From: Chryseobacterium sp. Leaf404
GTDB lineage: Bacteria > Bacteroidota > Bacteroidia > Flavobacteriales > Weeksellaceae
Assembly: GCF_001424145.1 (NCBI RefSeq)
Contig: NZ_LMQM01000001.1
Coordinates: forward strand, 1-64,000
Direction: 5' to 3'
DNA: 64,000 nt
Made by a program: the position numbers and the translations under genes. Under the pieces are notes generated by a model. The model ran no database searches. It was not told where the DNA came from and worked only from the letters and a program-made list of their open reading frames with translations. Below, one piece after another: positions 17,913 to 27,275 of the stretch (position 1 is the first letter of the stretch; each line of letters starts with the position of its first letter).

Positions 17913-19316
17913 ATGAAAAAACTGACTTTAATTCTATTTGTATTCCTGCTATCCATCCCCTTATCCGCACAATACAAACCGTGGACTTCCGCAAAGCAGC
18001 CTTTAAAAGAAATTAAAGCCTTAAAGAAACAGATCAAAGCTCCGAAGTTCAATAAAGTAGATTATTTGATCACAGATTTCGGAGCTGTGGGTGACGGAAA
18101 AACTAAAAACACGGAAGCTTTCAAAAAAGCAATTGAAAAATGCAGTGCAGAAGGTGGCGGAAGAGTTGTTGTTCCGAATGGCGTTTTCTTAACGGGTGCC
18201 ATTTATCTGGAATCTAATGTGAATCTGCATCTGACAGACGGTTCTACGATTTTATTCAGCCAGGACAGCAACGACTACCCTATCGTTTTTACGCGTTGGG
18301 AAGGAATGGAATGTATGAATTATTCATCATTGATTTACGCTTACGAAGAAGAAAATATCGCCATAACCGGAAAAGGAACTTTAGACGGAAATTCAGATAA
18401 TGACAACTGGTGGTTCTGGTGTGGTGCTACAAAATATGGCTACAATGAATCTCGTCCGGGAAGACAAAATCCTGCCCGTGCGAAGCTTCACGAATATATG
18501 GCGCAGAGAAAACCGGCAAGAGAAAGAATTTTTGGCGATGGATGGTATTTGAGACCCAATTTCGTTCAGCCTTACAAATCTAAAAACTTTTACATGGCGG
18601 ATGTTTTGGTGAAAAATTCTCCAATGTGGAATTTGAATCCTGTCTTATGTGAAAATGTCTTAATTGAAAGAGTAAAAGTCATCAGCCACGGACCAAACAA
18701 CGATGGTTTCGACCCTGAAGCCTGTAAAAATGTATGGATTAAAGATTCCTATTTCGACACAGGAGACGACTGTATCGCCATCAAATCAGGAAGAGACGAG
18801 GACGGGAGAGATATCGGAAGACCTGCCGAAAACCACATTATCGAAAATTGCGAAATGAAAGACGGTCACGGCGGCGTTGTGATCGGAAGTGAAATCGCTG
18901 GCGGAGCAAAAAATATTTATGCCATCGGAAACGTGATGGACAGCAAGAATCTTGACCGTGCTTTGAGAATTAAAACCAGCTCAAGCCGCGGTGGAATCAT
19001 CGAAAACGTTTTTTTCTACAATACAAAAGTGGGCGCTTACAAAGAAGCTGCCGTTCGTTTTAATATGCATTATGAAAAACCTGGAAATCATATTCCGACA
19101 ATGAGAAATATTTGGGTGGAAAATTTAACAGTTGACAAAGGCGGAAAATATGCTGTATTCTCCGACGCTTACGAATCTTCGCCAGTAACAGATTTCACAA
19201 TGATTAATGCTAAAATGGTGGGCGTTCAGATTCCTTACAAAGTGGATTATATGAAAAACGTGACTTTGAAAAATGTAACTGTTAACGGACAGCCATTAAC
19301 TGAGTTAAAACCATAA
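17913..19316 (+). CDS. Glycoside hydrolase family 28 (polygalacturonase/rhamnogalacturonan hydrolase)
   Basis: Secreted parallel beta-helix pectinase of 467 aa. A signal peptide spans residues 1-20 (ending PLSAQ). The catalytic blocks are intact: NNDGFDPEA (262-270, general NTD motif), GDDC (284-287), GHGGVVIGSE (318-327) and RIK (352-354). GH28 enzymes hydrolyse alpha-1,4-galacturonic acid linkages, either in homogalacturonan or in rhamnogalacturonan; the context of rhamnogalacturonan genes favours an exo-acting pectin enzyme. One base separates its stop from the DUF4450 gene, so the two are one operon. Confidence 0.92.
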   Translation: MKKLTLILFVFLLSIPLSAQYKPWTSAKQPLKEIKALKKQIKAPKFNKVDYLITDFGAVGDGKTKNTEAFKKAIEKCSAEGGGRVVVPNGVFLTGAIYLESNVNLHLTDGSTILFSQDSNDYPIVFTRWEGMECMNYSSLIYAYEEENIAITGKGTLDGNSDNDNWWFWCGATKYGYNESRPGRQNPARAKLHEYMAQRKPARERIFGDGWYLRPNFVQPYKSKNFYMADVLVKNSPMWNLNPVLCENVLIERVKVISHGPNNDGFDPEACKNVWIKDSYFDTGDDCIAIKSGRDEDGRDIGRPAENHIIENCEMKDGHGGVVIGSEIAGGAKNIYAIGNVMDSKNLDRALRIKTSSSRGGIIENVFFYNTKVGAYKEAAVRFNMHYEKPGNHIPTMRNIWVENLTVDKGGKYAVFSDAYESSPVTDFTMINAKMVGVQIPYKVDYMKNVTLKNVTVNGQPLTELKP

Positions 19317-19317
19317 A

Positions 19318-22300
19318 ATGCGAAGAAAAACCATTTTCGCCGGACTGTTAGTTTTGTCGGCATTCTCGCTTTCGTATTCCCAGTCGAAACACTGGCAGAA
19401 TAACGAGCGTGAAGTGCATTACAAAGAGGACAAAGGAGATTTTTTGTTGGTCAACGGAAAGTACAGATTCAACCGTGCGTTGTATGGTGATAACCGTGCA
19501 TCGAGAGTTGAAGCGGGAGATTTGCCGGAATTCGCATTGTATCTTCCGGGAATGGGCGGGAATCTTCAGTTTGTCATTCAGAAAGGAAATTCGATTAAGA
19601 AATTAATTCAGGCTGATAAAATTGAAACCCGTTATCGACCGGGTTCAATGCTGTATGAAATTAAAGATCCGATTTTAGGAACCGGAACTTTAAAACTGAC
19701 CGTTTTAGCACAAGCGAAAGAAGAAGGTTTGGTTTTAAAAATGGAAACTGAAAATATAGATTCATCAACAAAAATCTATGCAATTTTTGGCGGTGCGAGC
19801 GGAACGACTTTCAGCAGAAATGGCGACATCGGTGCAGACCCGGAATCCGGATTTTATCTGTTGCCGGAATATTGTCTGAACAATCAGTTTCAATTGAATA
19901 AAAATCAGTTTCAACTCACTTATTTAAACAAGAAAAAAGAAACTCAAACGGTCAGCGGAAGTTTTTCAAACGTCAGTTCATTACAGCAAACCGATGCGAC
20001 GACTTTAGAAAAATTGTCTGATTTCACACAAAATAAAACAGACAGATCTCCAATTGTTTACGCTTCGTATTCTTCACAAAAAAATCCGGTTTATATTCAG
20101 GTTGCCAAAGGAAAATCAAATAAGAATTTTTCAGATGAAGAGTTAAAAAATATTTTCAATGAAGCAGAAAAATCCCGTTTAACATTAACGAATAGAATTC
20201 AGCTTAAGACTCCGGATGCAGACTTGAATAATTTCGGAGCCAATTTAGCCGTTGCTGCAGACGGAATTTGGGAAAGTCCAACCTTTCTTCACGGCGCAGT
20301 TGCCTGGAGAATGCGACTAAATGCGTGGCGAGGAGCTTACACTGCCGATGCATTGAACTGGCACGACAGAGCAAAAGAACATTTTGAAAGTTATGCCAAT
20401 TCACAGGTTTTAAAGCCCGATTTTGCGCCTGTCGAAATGGATACAATGCGTCATCTAGCCCGACACGAAGAGAAAATGGGAACTTCTGTTTTTTCGAGCG
20501 GATATATTTCCAGAAATCCGAATGACAACACAAAACCGCATCATTACGATATGAATCTGGTGTTTTTTGACCAGATGTTTTCTCATTTCAATTATACGGG
20601 AGACAAAGAATTTCTGAAAAAAATGTGGCCGACGATGGTTCGCCATATGGATTGGGAAAAACGGAATTTCAAACGTGGTGATTTGTATGATGCGTATGCG
20701 GCGATTTGGGCGAGCGATGCGCTGCAATATTCGGGTGGAAAAGTGACGCATACTTCGGCTTATAATTACAGAGCCAACCGTGAGATGGCAAAGCTGGCGA
20801 AAATTATTGGCGAAAATCCTCAACCTTACGAACAGGAAGCTGATGCGATTTTAAAAGCAATGAAAAACCAGCTCTGGATCAAAGACAAAGGTTATTTTGC
20901 TGAATACAAAGATGCTTTGGGCAATCAAATCGTTCACGACAAGCCTGGAATCTGGTCGATTTATCACGTCTCTGATGCATTTATTCTGAATGAATTTGAA
21001 GATTATCAGAATTTACAATACATCAACAATCATACGCCTAAAATTCCGGTGACGGTAAAAGGTGCGGATAATAAAGACTATTTCACTTTAGCAACAACCA
21101 CTTGGCAACCGTACGATTGGTCGATTAACAATGTCGCTTTGGCGGAAAATTTACAGACCGCTTTGGCGTATTGGCAAGCTGGAAGAACCGAAGATGCGTA
21201 CCAGCTTTGGAAAGGAAATTTGGTAGAATCGATGTATTACGGCATCAGTCCTGGGAATTTTGAACAGCTTTCTCATTATGATGCGTTTCGTGGAGAATTG
21301 TATCGTGATTTTGCCGACCCGATTGGTGTTGCGTCACGCACTTTGACAGAAGGACTTTTCGGCGTTTATCCTAATTTGTTAGAGAATAAAATCAGCATAA
21401 AACCTGGTTTTCCGAAAGACTGGAATTCTGCCGCACTGAAACTTCCGGATTGGGAATATCAGTTTACGAGAACTTCAAAAAAGACGGAATATTTATTTAA
21501 ATCAAAATATCAAAATTTGGTTTCATTGGAAATGCAGATTCCTGTAAATTATTCCAACATCAAATCGGTGAAAGTGAATGGTAAAAAAGTGGATTGGAAG
21601 ATTAAACCGAATTCCATTCAGCACCCTTTTGTTCAGTTTGAAACGCCGAAAGGAAAAGATTTTAAAATTGAAATCAGTTATTCCGGAGAGGAATTGAAAA
21701 ATGAGCAAACCGATTTTACTAATTACATATCTGAGAATCTTCAGTTGAATTTCGATTCAAAAAATAAAATCAAAGATGTTCTTGATCCGCAGGAATTGAT
21801 TAAAACCAGAAATGGAAATCAGTTTAACTTGGTTCAGGAAGAAAGAAAAGGAACTTTCTTCATTCAAGTTGAGCAAAACGGAACTACTTGGTGGCAAACT
21901 GTGAATGTAAATATTCGTTTTCCTTTGGAGACAAAATGGGTGAATAAAAAATTGCAGATTCAGTCAAAATCTTCCAATCCAATTAATGGAAAACTTTCTG
22001 TTAATGGTTTAAACAAAACCTTTTCAATTCAAAAAAATCAAAGTGCAACCATTGAAATTCCAACAAATTATTTAAGTAAAGGAACCAATTCTATCGAACT
22101 TGAATATAACGGAATCAAACAAAATATTGAAATCACGGATTGGGAAATTGAAAACCAAGGTCAATTTAACAATATTTCATTAGCTTCAAAATACAATGAA
22201 AAAGTAACCGAAATTTTCAATCAAAAATACCTTTCCCCAAGACTTGAAGTTCCGACATTACAGCTTCCGTGGCAGGGAATCGGAAACTGGTGTTACCCGT

Positions 22301-22881
22301 TAATCACCGCCCAAATCGATGACAGCGGATTGATGAACAAAAGAAAAAATGAGAAAGTTGATTTCCTCGGAATTCCATTTTTGATTGATAGATCCGATAA
22401 AAATATCGCGTTTGTAAGTCAGTGGGATAACTACTCGAATTCTCTTGAAATTCCTATTTCCGGAAAAGGAAAGAAAATCTACTTTTTGATGGCGGGAACT
22501 ACAAATCCGATGCAGTCGCAGATTGTGAATGGAAAAATTACGGTTCAGTATGTTGACGGTTCAACTTCAGAATTAGAATTGAAAAATCCGACAAACTGGT
22601 GGCCGATTGAGCAGGATTTGTTTGACGATAATTTTGCGTTCGAAATTCCGGATGACAAAATTCCGTATCGTGTGAAACTGAAAACCGGAGAATTGTACAA
22701 AGGTGGAACTTTGCGCCAATATTCAAGCATCAAAGGATTTACGGACCGTCAGGTTGATGGTGGCTCTGCGACGATTCTGGATTTGCCGATTGATGCGAAT
22801 AAAGAATTAAAATCGATAAAACTAACCGCCGTGAGCAATGATGTGGTGATTGGAATGATGAGTGCGACGGTTTTGAAATAG
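19318..22881 (+). CDS. Secreted DUF4450 protein, probable glycosidase
   Basis: 1187-aa secreted protein with a signal peptide at about residues 1-21 (ending SYSQS). I recognise the DUF4450 type, found in Bacteroidota pectin loci. The middle (about residues 310-700) is rich in helix pairs with W and aromatic motifs (VAWRMRLNAWRGAYTAD, TTWQPYDWSINNVAL), as in (alpha/alpha)6-barrel glycosidases; the N- and C-terminal thirds look beta-rich. The activity is not known to me. It lies between GH28 and another unassigned (alpha/alpha)-type protein, so a role in trimming rhamnogalacturonan side chains is a reasonable inference. Confidence 0.75.
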   Translation: MRRKTIFAGLLVLSAFSLSYSQSKHWQNNEREVHYKEDKGDFLLVNGKYRFNRALYGDNRASRVEAGDLPEFALYLPGMGGNLQFVIQKGNSIKKLIQADKIETRYRPGSMLYEIKDPILGTGTLKLTVLAQAKEEGLVLKMETENIDSSTKIYAIFGGASGTTFSRNGDIGADPESGFYLLPEYCLNNQFQLNKNQFQLTYLNKKKETQTVSGSFSNVSSLQQTDATTLEKLSDFTQNKTDRSPIVYASYSSQKNPVYIQVAKGKSNKNFSDEELKNIFNEAEKSRLTLTNRIQLKTPDADLNNFGANLAVAADGIWESPTFLHGAVAWRMRLNAWRGAYTADALNWHDRAKEHFESYANSQVLKPDFAPVEMDTMRHLARHEEKMGTSVFSSGYISRNPNDNTKPHHYDMNLVFFDQMFSHFNYTGDKEFLKKMWPTMVRHMDWEKRNFKRGDLYDAYAAIWASDALQYSGGKVTHTSAYNYRANREMAKLAKIIGENPQPYEQEADAILKAMKNQLWIKDKGYFAEYKDALGNQIVHDKPGIWSIYHVSDAFILNEFEDYQNLQYINNHTPKIPVTVKGADNKDYFTLATTTWQPYDWSINNVALAENLQTALAYWQAGRTEDAYQLWKGNLVESMYYGISPGNFEQLSHYDAFRGELYRDFADPIGVASRTLTEGLFGVYPNLLENKISIKPGFPKDWNSAALKLPDWEYQFTRTSKKTEYLFKSKYQNLVSLEMQIPVNYSNIKSVKVNGKKVDWKIKPNSIQHPFVQFETPKGKDFKIEISYSGEELKNEQTDFTNYISENLQLNFDSKNKIKDVLDPQELIKTRNGNQFNLVQEERKGTFFIQVEQNGTTWWQTVNVNIRFPLETKWVNKKLQIQSKSSNPINGKLSVNGLNKTFSIQKNQSATIEIPTNYLSKGTNSIELEYNGIKQNIEITDWEIENQGQFNNISLASKYNEKVTEIFNQKYLSPRLEVPTLQLPWQGIGNWCYPLITAQIDDSGLMNKRKNEKVDFLGIPFLIDRSDKNIAFVSQWDNYSNSLEIPISGKGKKIYFLMAGTTNPMQSQIVNGKITVQYVDGSTSELELKNPTNWWPIEQDLFDDNFAFEIPDDKIPYRVKLKTGELYKGGTLRQYSSIKGFTDRQVDGGSATILDLPIDANKELKSIKLTAVSNDVVIGMMSATVLK

Positions 22882-22889
22882 AAGATAAT

Positions 22890-22941
22890 GCCACGAATGC
22901 ACGAATTAATTATTAATAAAAATTATTCGTGTATTCGTGGC
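22890..22941. repeat. Inverted repeat GCCACGAAT..ATTCGTGGC
   Basis: Arms at 22890-22911 and 22921-22941 are complementary apart from one mismatch and one extra base, with a 9-base AT loop. Each arm consists of two CACGAAT words. It looks like a small palindromic intergenic element of the sort widespread in flavobacteria. It could also act as a partial terminator in the operon. Confidence 0.75.
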
Positions 22942-22965
22942 TAAAAAAATAAATAAAATTAAAAA

Positions 22966-25101
22966 ATGAAGAAAATTGCAATATATCTGAGTATTTTCTG
23001 CGTTGGATTTTCATCCTTAAACGCCCAGCAAATCGACCGAAAAAAAGTCGTTCAGCGACATAATGTGGTCAATACAAAAGCTGACACGCTTTCTACTTTA
23101 ACAGTTGGAAACGGAAAATTTGCCTACACGGTTGACATCACCGGAATGCAGTCGTTCCCTGAATATTACAAAAACGGTGTTTCCCTAGGAACTCAGTCTG
23201 AATGGGGATGGAATAGTTTTCCGAATAAAGAAAATTATAAATTTGAAGAGACTTTAAAACCTTACGATTTCAATAACGAGGGGCGGAAAGCTTTATACTC
23301 CGTTCAAATAAAAGAGCCGGAAAGAAATAAAGGTGCGGTTGAATATTTCCGTGTGAATCAACACCGTTTGCAGTTGGGAAATATCGGAATTGAACTGACG
23401 AAAAAAGATGGTCAGAAAGCAAAAATTTCAGATTTGACCAACATCAATCAGAAAATTGATTTGTGGACAGGAATTATTACCAGTGAATTTTCTTTGGAAG
23501 GAACTCCCGTAAAAGTCTGGACGGCTTCTTTCCAAAATTCAGATAAAATCGGAGTCAAAATTGAATCTGATCTGATTGCCAAAGGCAAACTTAAAGTTTT
23601 TGCCAAATACCCGCATCCGTCGGGACAGTTTTTGGATGATGCCGCATTTTACGGAAGAGAAAACGAACATACCACGAAAATTGTTTCATCACAATCAACT
23701 CAAGGTTTGATTCAGCACAAATTACAGAGCACGGATTATTATACGCAGTTTAATTTTACGGAAGGAAAACTTCGTGAGGCCGGAAAACATTATTTTGTTT
23801 ACGAACCTTCTTCGAAAAACAAAACAGTTGAATTGAGTGTTGAGTTTTCTGCTAAAAGTCCGAAATCCGCTAGAACTTTATTCGCTGATGCTGAAAAAGA
23901 GAGTACTTCTGGCTGGAAAAACTTCTGGGAAAGTGGTGCCGCCGTAGATTTTGAAGGAAGTACAGACCCAAGAGCCAATGAGCTTGAGCGAAGAGTTGTC
24001 TTGTCAGAATATTTAACGAAAGTTCAGTGTGGAGGAAGCAATCCGCCTCAGGAAACGGGTTTGACCTTCAACAGCTGGTACGGAAAACCGCACACCGAAA
24101 TGCATTGGTGGCACGGTGTTCATTATGCTTTGTGGGGAAGACCGGAAATTTTGGAAAAGCAACTGGATTATTATTTCAGGTCATTTGATAAAGCTAAAAA
24201 ATTAGCGGAAAGACAAGGTTATAAAGGCGTTCGATGGATAAAAATGTCTGACAATGAAGGAAACGAGAGCCCATCTTCTGTTGCTGCATTTTTGATTTGG
24301 GAGCAACCGCACATCATTTATATGACCGAACTTTTGTACCGAAACAGCAAGGACAAAAAAGTTTTGGAAAAGTATAAAGATCTGATTTATGCAACAGCTG
24401 ATTTTATGGCAGATTTTGCGACTTATGACAAAGAGAAAAATCGTTTCAACTTAGGAAAAGGAGTCATTCCGGCACAGGAAGTTTTCCCTGCGAAAGATAC
24501 TTATAACCCGACTTATGAAGTTGCGTATTGGGATTGGGCTTTGAAAACTGCTCAACTCTGGAAAGAAAGATTAGGCGAACCAAGAGATAAAAAATGGGAT
24601 GATGTGATTTATAAATTAGCTCCACTTCCGGTTCAGGATGGTGTTTATCTTTCAACAGAATCAGCAAAAGATTCGTTCACATTTCCAAAATGGATGACTG
24701 ATCATCCTGCAGTTTTAGGCGCATTGGGAATGGTTCCGGAATCTCCGAAGTTGGATAAAAAAATAATGAAAAACACATTGGATATCGTTTGGGAAAGATG
24801 GAACTGGGAACATACCTGGGGTTGGGATTTCCCGATGACCGCAATGAACGCAGCAAGACTGGGACTTCCGAATAAAGCATTGGATGCTTTGTTTATGAAC
24901 ATTCAAACCAACACCTATCTGAAAAACGGACATAATTTCCAGGATAAAAGGCTTAGAATTTATCTTCCAGGAAACGGTGGTGTTTTGACGACCGTTGCGA
25001 TGATGCTCGAAGGTTGGGATGCTTCAACAGGGCAATATCCAGGTTTCCCGAAAGACGGAAGCTGGAAAATAAAAGCGGAAGGTTTTAAAAAGATGCCTTA
25101 A
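22966..25101 (+). CDS. Secreted six-hairpin glycosidase-like protein of unknown activity
   Basis: 711-aa secreted protein with a signal peptide at residues 1-20 (ending SLNAQ). The N-terminal half (to about 290) appears beta-rich, resembling the super-sandwich domain that precedes glycosidase barrels. Residues from about 340 contain alternating helices with aromatic and acidic motifs (GLTFNSWYGKPHTEMHWWHG, NWEHTWGWDFPM) typical of (alpha/alpha)6 glycosidases. I cannot assign a CAZy family. Neighbours (GH28, DUF4450) point to pectin. It ends the plus-strand operon and is followed by a terminator at 25127-25157. Confidence 0.7.
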   Translation: MKKIAIYLSIFCVGFSSLNAQQIDRKKVVQRHNVVNTKADTLSTLTVGNGKFAYTVDITGMQSFPEYYKNGVSLGTQSEWGWNSFPNKENYKFEETLKPYDFNNEGRKALYSVQIKEPERNKGAVEYFRVNQHRLQLGNIGIELTKKDGQKAKISDLTNINQKIDLWTGIITSEFSLEGTPVKVWTASFQNSDKIGVKIESDLIAKGKLKVFAKYPHPSGQFLDDAAFYGRENEHTTKIVSSQSTQGLIQHKLQSTDYYTQFNFTEGKLREAGKHYFVYEPSSKNKTVELSVEFSAKSPKSARTLFADAEKESTSGWKNFWESGAAVDFEGSTDPRANELERRVVLSEYLTKVQCGGSNPPQETGLTFNSWYGKPHTEMHWWHGVHYALWGRPEILEKQLDYYFRSFDKAKKLAERQGYKGVRWIKMSDNEGNESPSSVAAFLIWEQPHIIYMTELLYRNSKDKKVLEKYKDLIYATADFMADFATYDKEKNRFNLGKGVIPAQEVFPAKDTYNPTYEVAYWDWALKTAQLWKERLGEPRDKKWDDVIYKLAPLPVQDGVYLSTESAKDSFTFPKWMTDHPAVLGALGMVPESPKLDKKIMKNTLDIVWERWNWEHTWGWDFPMTAMNAARLGLPNKALDALFMNIQTNTYLKNGHNFQDKRLRIYLPGNGGVLTTVAMMLEGWDASTGQYPGFPKDGSWKIKAEGFKKMP

Positions 25102-25126
25102 AAATTTCACATTCATATAGTTTCTG

Positions 25127-25157
25127 AAGTCTGCTCTGAAAAGGGCAGGCTTTTTTG
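25127..25157 (+). terminator. Terminator of the first pectin operon
   Basis: AAGTCTGCTC (25127-25136) pairs with GGGCAGGCTT (25143-25152), allowing two G-T pairs, and a T6 run follows. It is 25 bases past the stop of the 711-aa gene. Confidence 0.8.
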
Positions 25158-25501
25158 TTGAAGAGTTGGAGGGTTTCGGGGTGTGAGGGGATTGGAGGAC
25201 GGGAATGACGGGAGTGATGAGGTGGATTATTCAGATAAAAAATTCTACCATAATATGACGTTTTCACGGATCGAATGATTACTGATTCTTTTACTGACAT
25301 CTAAAACGGGGAAAAGCATAATATCAAACCGCCTTTCATACAGAGTCGTAAACATCAACATATCAAATAATTAAAATAAATTATAACATTAAACATGATG
25401 AATATCACTTATTCTAAATTTTTGTATCTTGTCATTTCTCAATACTAAAGATTTCACGTTTCAGTTTCACGATTGAAATTTATATCCATTAAGCAAAGAT
25501 C
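25158..25501. other. Intergenic region upstream of GntR regulator
   Basis: G-rich at first (25159-25230), then AT-rich. I see no gene. A TAAATTTTTG stretch near 25418 is close to but not a perfect -7 box. No clear palindromic operator was found. Confidence 0.4.
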
Positions 25502-26548
25502 ATGTCAGACACACTAGAAATCAACATCAACGAAAACTCCCGAGTTCCGAAATACAAACAGATTGTAGATTCTATCCTGAACGGAATTGATGGCGGACAG
25601 ATAAAAATCGGAGAGAAAATACCATCTATCAACGAGCTCAGTGAATCCTGTTTTTTGTCGCGGGATACTGTGGAAAAGGCATATAAAGAACTCCGGAAAC
25701 GGCAGATCATAGAATCTGTGAAAGGCAAAGGCTATTACATTTCCCGTTTTAATAAGAATGATATCATCAATATTTTCTTTCTGATCAACAAACCGAGTAC
25801 TTACAAAATGATGATCTACAATTATTTCGTCAATGCAATCGGTACCAAAGGCAATGTGGAAATGTATATTTACCATTGTGACGAAACGCTTTTCATCAAT
25901 TCTTTAAAGAAAAATCTGGGTGGGTTTGATTATTATGTGATTATGCCCCACTTCCGGGATGAGCAGTCTAAACATACAAGTTCTACGCAGGAAGTTTTAG
26001 ATATTATCGAACAGATTCCAAAAAATAAATTACTGCTTCTGGACAACACGAAACCTAATATTTCAGGAGAGTACGGTTCTATTTATCAGGATTTTGAGCA
26101 TGATATTTACCATGCTCTGGAGGAAGGTCTGGAGAAAATAAAAAAGTACGAAAAAATCATTCTGGTCTATCCCGATAAGTCGATTCATCCCTACCCTTTC
26201 CGTATCGTGCGTGGTTTTGAGAAATTCTGTAAAGATTTTAAACTCGATTACGAAATTCTTGACGAAATCTATCCCGACATGGAACTTCAGGACAAAGATA
26301 TTTTCATCACCATCCGTGAGCGCGATCTGGTGAATCTCGTGAAGCAGATCCGTCAGAAAAACCTGAAGCTGGGTGAAGACATCGGCATTATTTCCTACAA
26401 TGAAACTCCATTAAAAGAACTTTTGGGAATCACGGTAATCACCACAGATTTTAAAGCAATGGGCGAATCTGCAGCCTACATGATTCTTAAAAATAAAAAA
26501 GAGGAAGTGAATAATGTTTTTAAGTTTATTCAGAGAGAATCATTATAA
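25502..26548 (+). CDS. GntR-family transcriptional regulator with LacI-like sugar-binding domain
   Basis: 348-aa regulator. Residues about 15-80 form a GntR winged helix (IVDSILNGIDGG, then SINELSESCFLSRDTVEKAY as the recognition helix region, and KGKGYYISR as the wing). Residues from about 90 resemble a periplasmic-binding-protein fold of LacI type (a KLLLLDN strand and a GIISYNETPLKELLGITVIT stretch). In Bacteroidota this combination occurs beside sugar genes. It sits between pectin and rhamnose genes and may sense rhamnose or a derivative; this is inference from location. Confidence 0.85.
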   Translation: MSDTLEININENSRVPKYKQIVDSILNGIDGGQIKIGEKIPSINELSESCFLSRDTVEKAYKELRKRQIIESVKGKGYYISRFNKNDIINIFFLINKPSTYKMMIYNYFVNAIGTKGNVEMYIYHCDETLFINSLKKNLGGFDYYVIMPHFRDEQSKHTSSTQEVLDIIEQIPKNKLLLLDNTKPNISGEYGSIYQDFEHDIYHALEEGLEKIKKYEKIILVYPDKSIHPYPFRIVRGFEKFCKDFKLDYEILDEIYPDMELQDKDIFITIRERDLVNLVKQIRQKNLKLGEDIGIISYNETPLKELLGITVITTDFKAMGESAAYMILKNKKEEVNNVFKFIQRESL

Positions 26549-26550
26549 AT

Positions 26551-26583
26551 GATGATTGATGATTGATGATTGATGATTGATGA
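26551..26583. repeat. Tandem GATGATT repeat
   Basis: Over four head-to-tail copies of the heptamer GATGATT just after the GntR stop codon. Similar GATGATT/TTGATG words recur at 28440-28490. It is a microsatellite-like tract. Confidence 0.85.
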
Positions 26584-26673
26584 AAATTACACTTTAATAA
26601 AGGGAAATCCAGATATTTACCGGGAATGACCTGAAATTTTTTACGAAAATTCTACAAATAACATTGCATTAAA

Positions 26674-27117
26674 ATGATTAAAAAATTAATTTTAGCCATG
26701 AGTTTTTTAGTGGCAATCACTGTTTTCGGACAGAAAAAAAATGATACTCAATCTGTAAAAGATGCAGCAGAAAAGCTGAGGGTAGCCATGCTAAGCGGTG
26801 AAAAATCAGCATTGGAATCTTTGATTGTACCAGAATTGACTTACGGACATTCGGGAGGTCATATCGATAATGCGAAGGAATTTGTTGAAAAATTGGTCAC
26901 AAAAAAATCTGATTTTTTAACCATTGATATTACAAACCAAAACATACAGATTGTTGGAAATACTGCGATTGTCCGTCATCATTTTTATGCTACGACTGCT
27001 GATTTGGGAAAAGCTCCGAGCGATGTGACTTTGGATATTTTGTTGGTTTGGACGAAGGTGAAAAAGGATTGGAAATTGTTGGCTAGGCAGGCGGTGAAAT
27101 CTGAGAAGAAAAAGTAG
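26674..27117 (+). CDS. Secreted NTF2-like (SnoaL/DUF4440) protein
   Basis: 147-aa protein with a cleavable signal sequence at residues 1-19 (ending VFGQK) and a small cone-shaped NTF2-like fold. The helix-strand pattern includes an LIVPELTYGHSGGHIDNAKE segment and paired strands near VIRHHFYA-like positions. Such proteins include isomerases and binding domains, and the activity is unknown. It is separated by 125 bases from gntR and ends before a bidirectional terminator, so it may be an independent gene of the locus. Confidence 0.78.
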   Translation: MIKKLILAMSFLVAITVFGQKKNDTQSVKDAAEKLRVAMLSGEKSALESLIVPELTYGHSGGHIDNAKEFVEKLVTKKSDFLTIDITNQNIQIVGNTAIVRHHFYATTADLGKAPSDVTLDILLVWTKVKKDWKLLARQAVKSEKKK

Positions 27118-27145
27118 ATAAAAAAGATTATTAATAATAATCATC

Positions 27146-27185
27146 AAAAAAACATCGTAAAGTTAGCTTCACGATGTTTTTTTAT
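27146..27185 (+). terminator. Bidirectional terminator after NTF2-like gene
   Basis: AAACATCGT (27150-27158) pairs with ACGATGTTT (27171-27179), with A-run before and T-run after. It lies between two converging genes and can serve both. Confidence 0.85.
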
Positions 27186-27227
27186 ATTTTATAAGTTATG
27201 TTTGAGCTAAAGCCTTTTAAATAGATC

Positions 27228-27251
27228 AAAAAAAACGGACTAAATCCCGTT
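27228..27251 (-). terminator. Terminator of lactate dehydrogenase gene
   Basis: On the minus strand AACGG (27251-27247) pairs with CCGTT (27239-27235), followed by a T8 run. It lies 25 bases after the lldD stop. Confidence 0.7.
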
Positions 27252-27275
27252 CCTGTTGAATATTTTATCTTAAAA

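Noticed and set aside
25502..26548. GntR protein as the certain rhamnose regulator
   Set aside because: Location is suggestive, but no palindromic site shared by the operons was found; the direct-repeat motif fits another regulator type.
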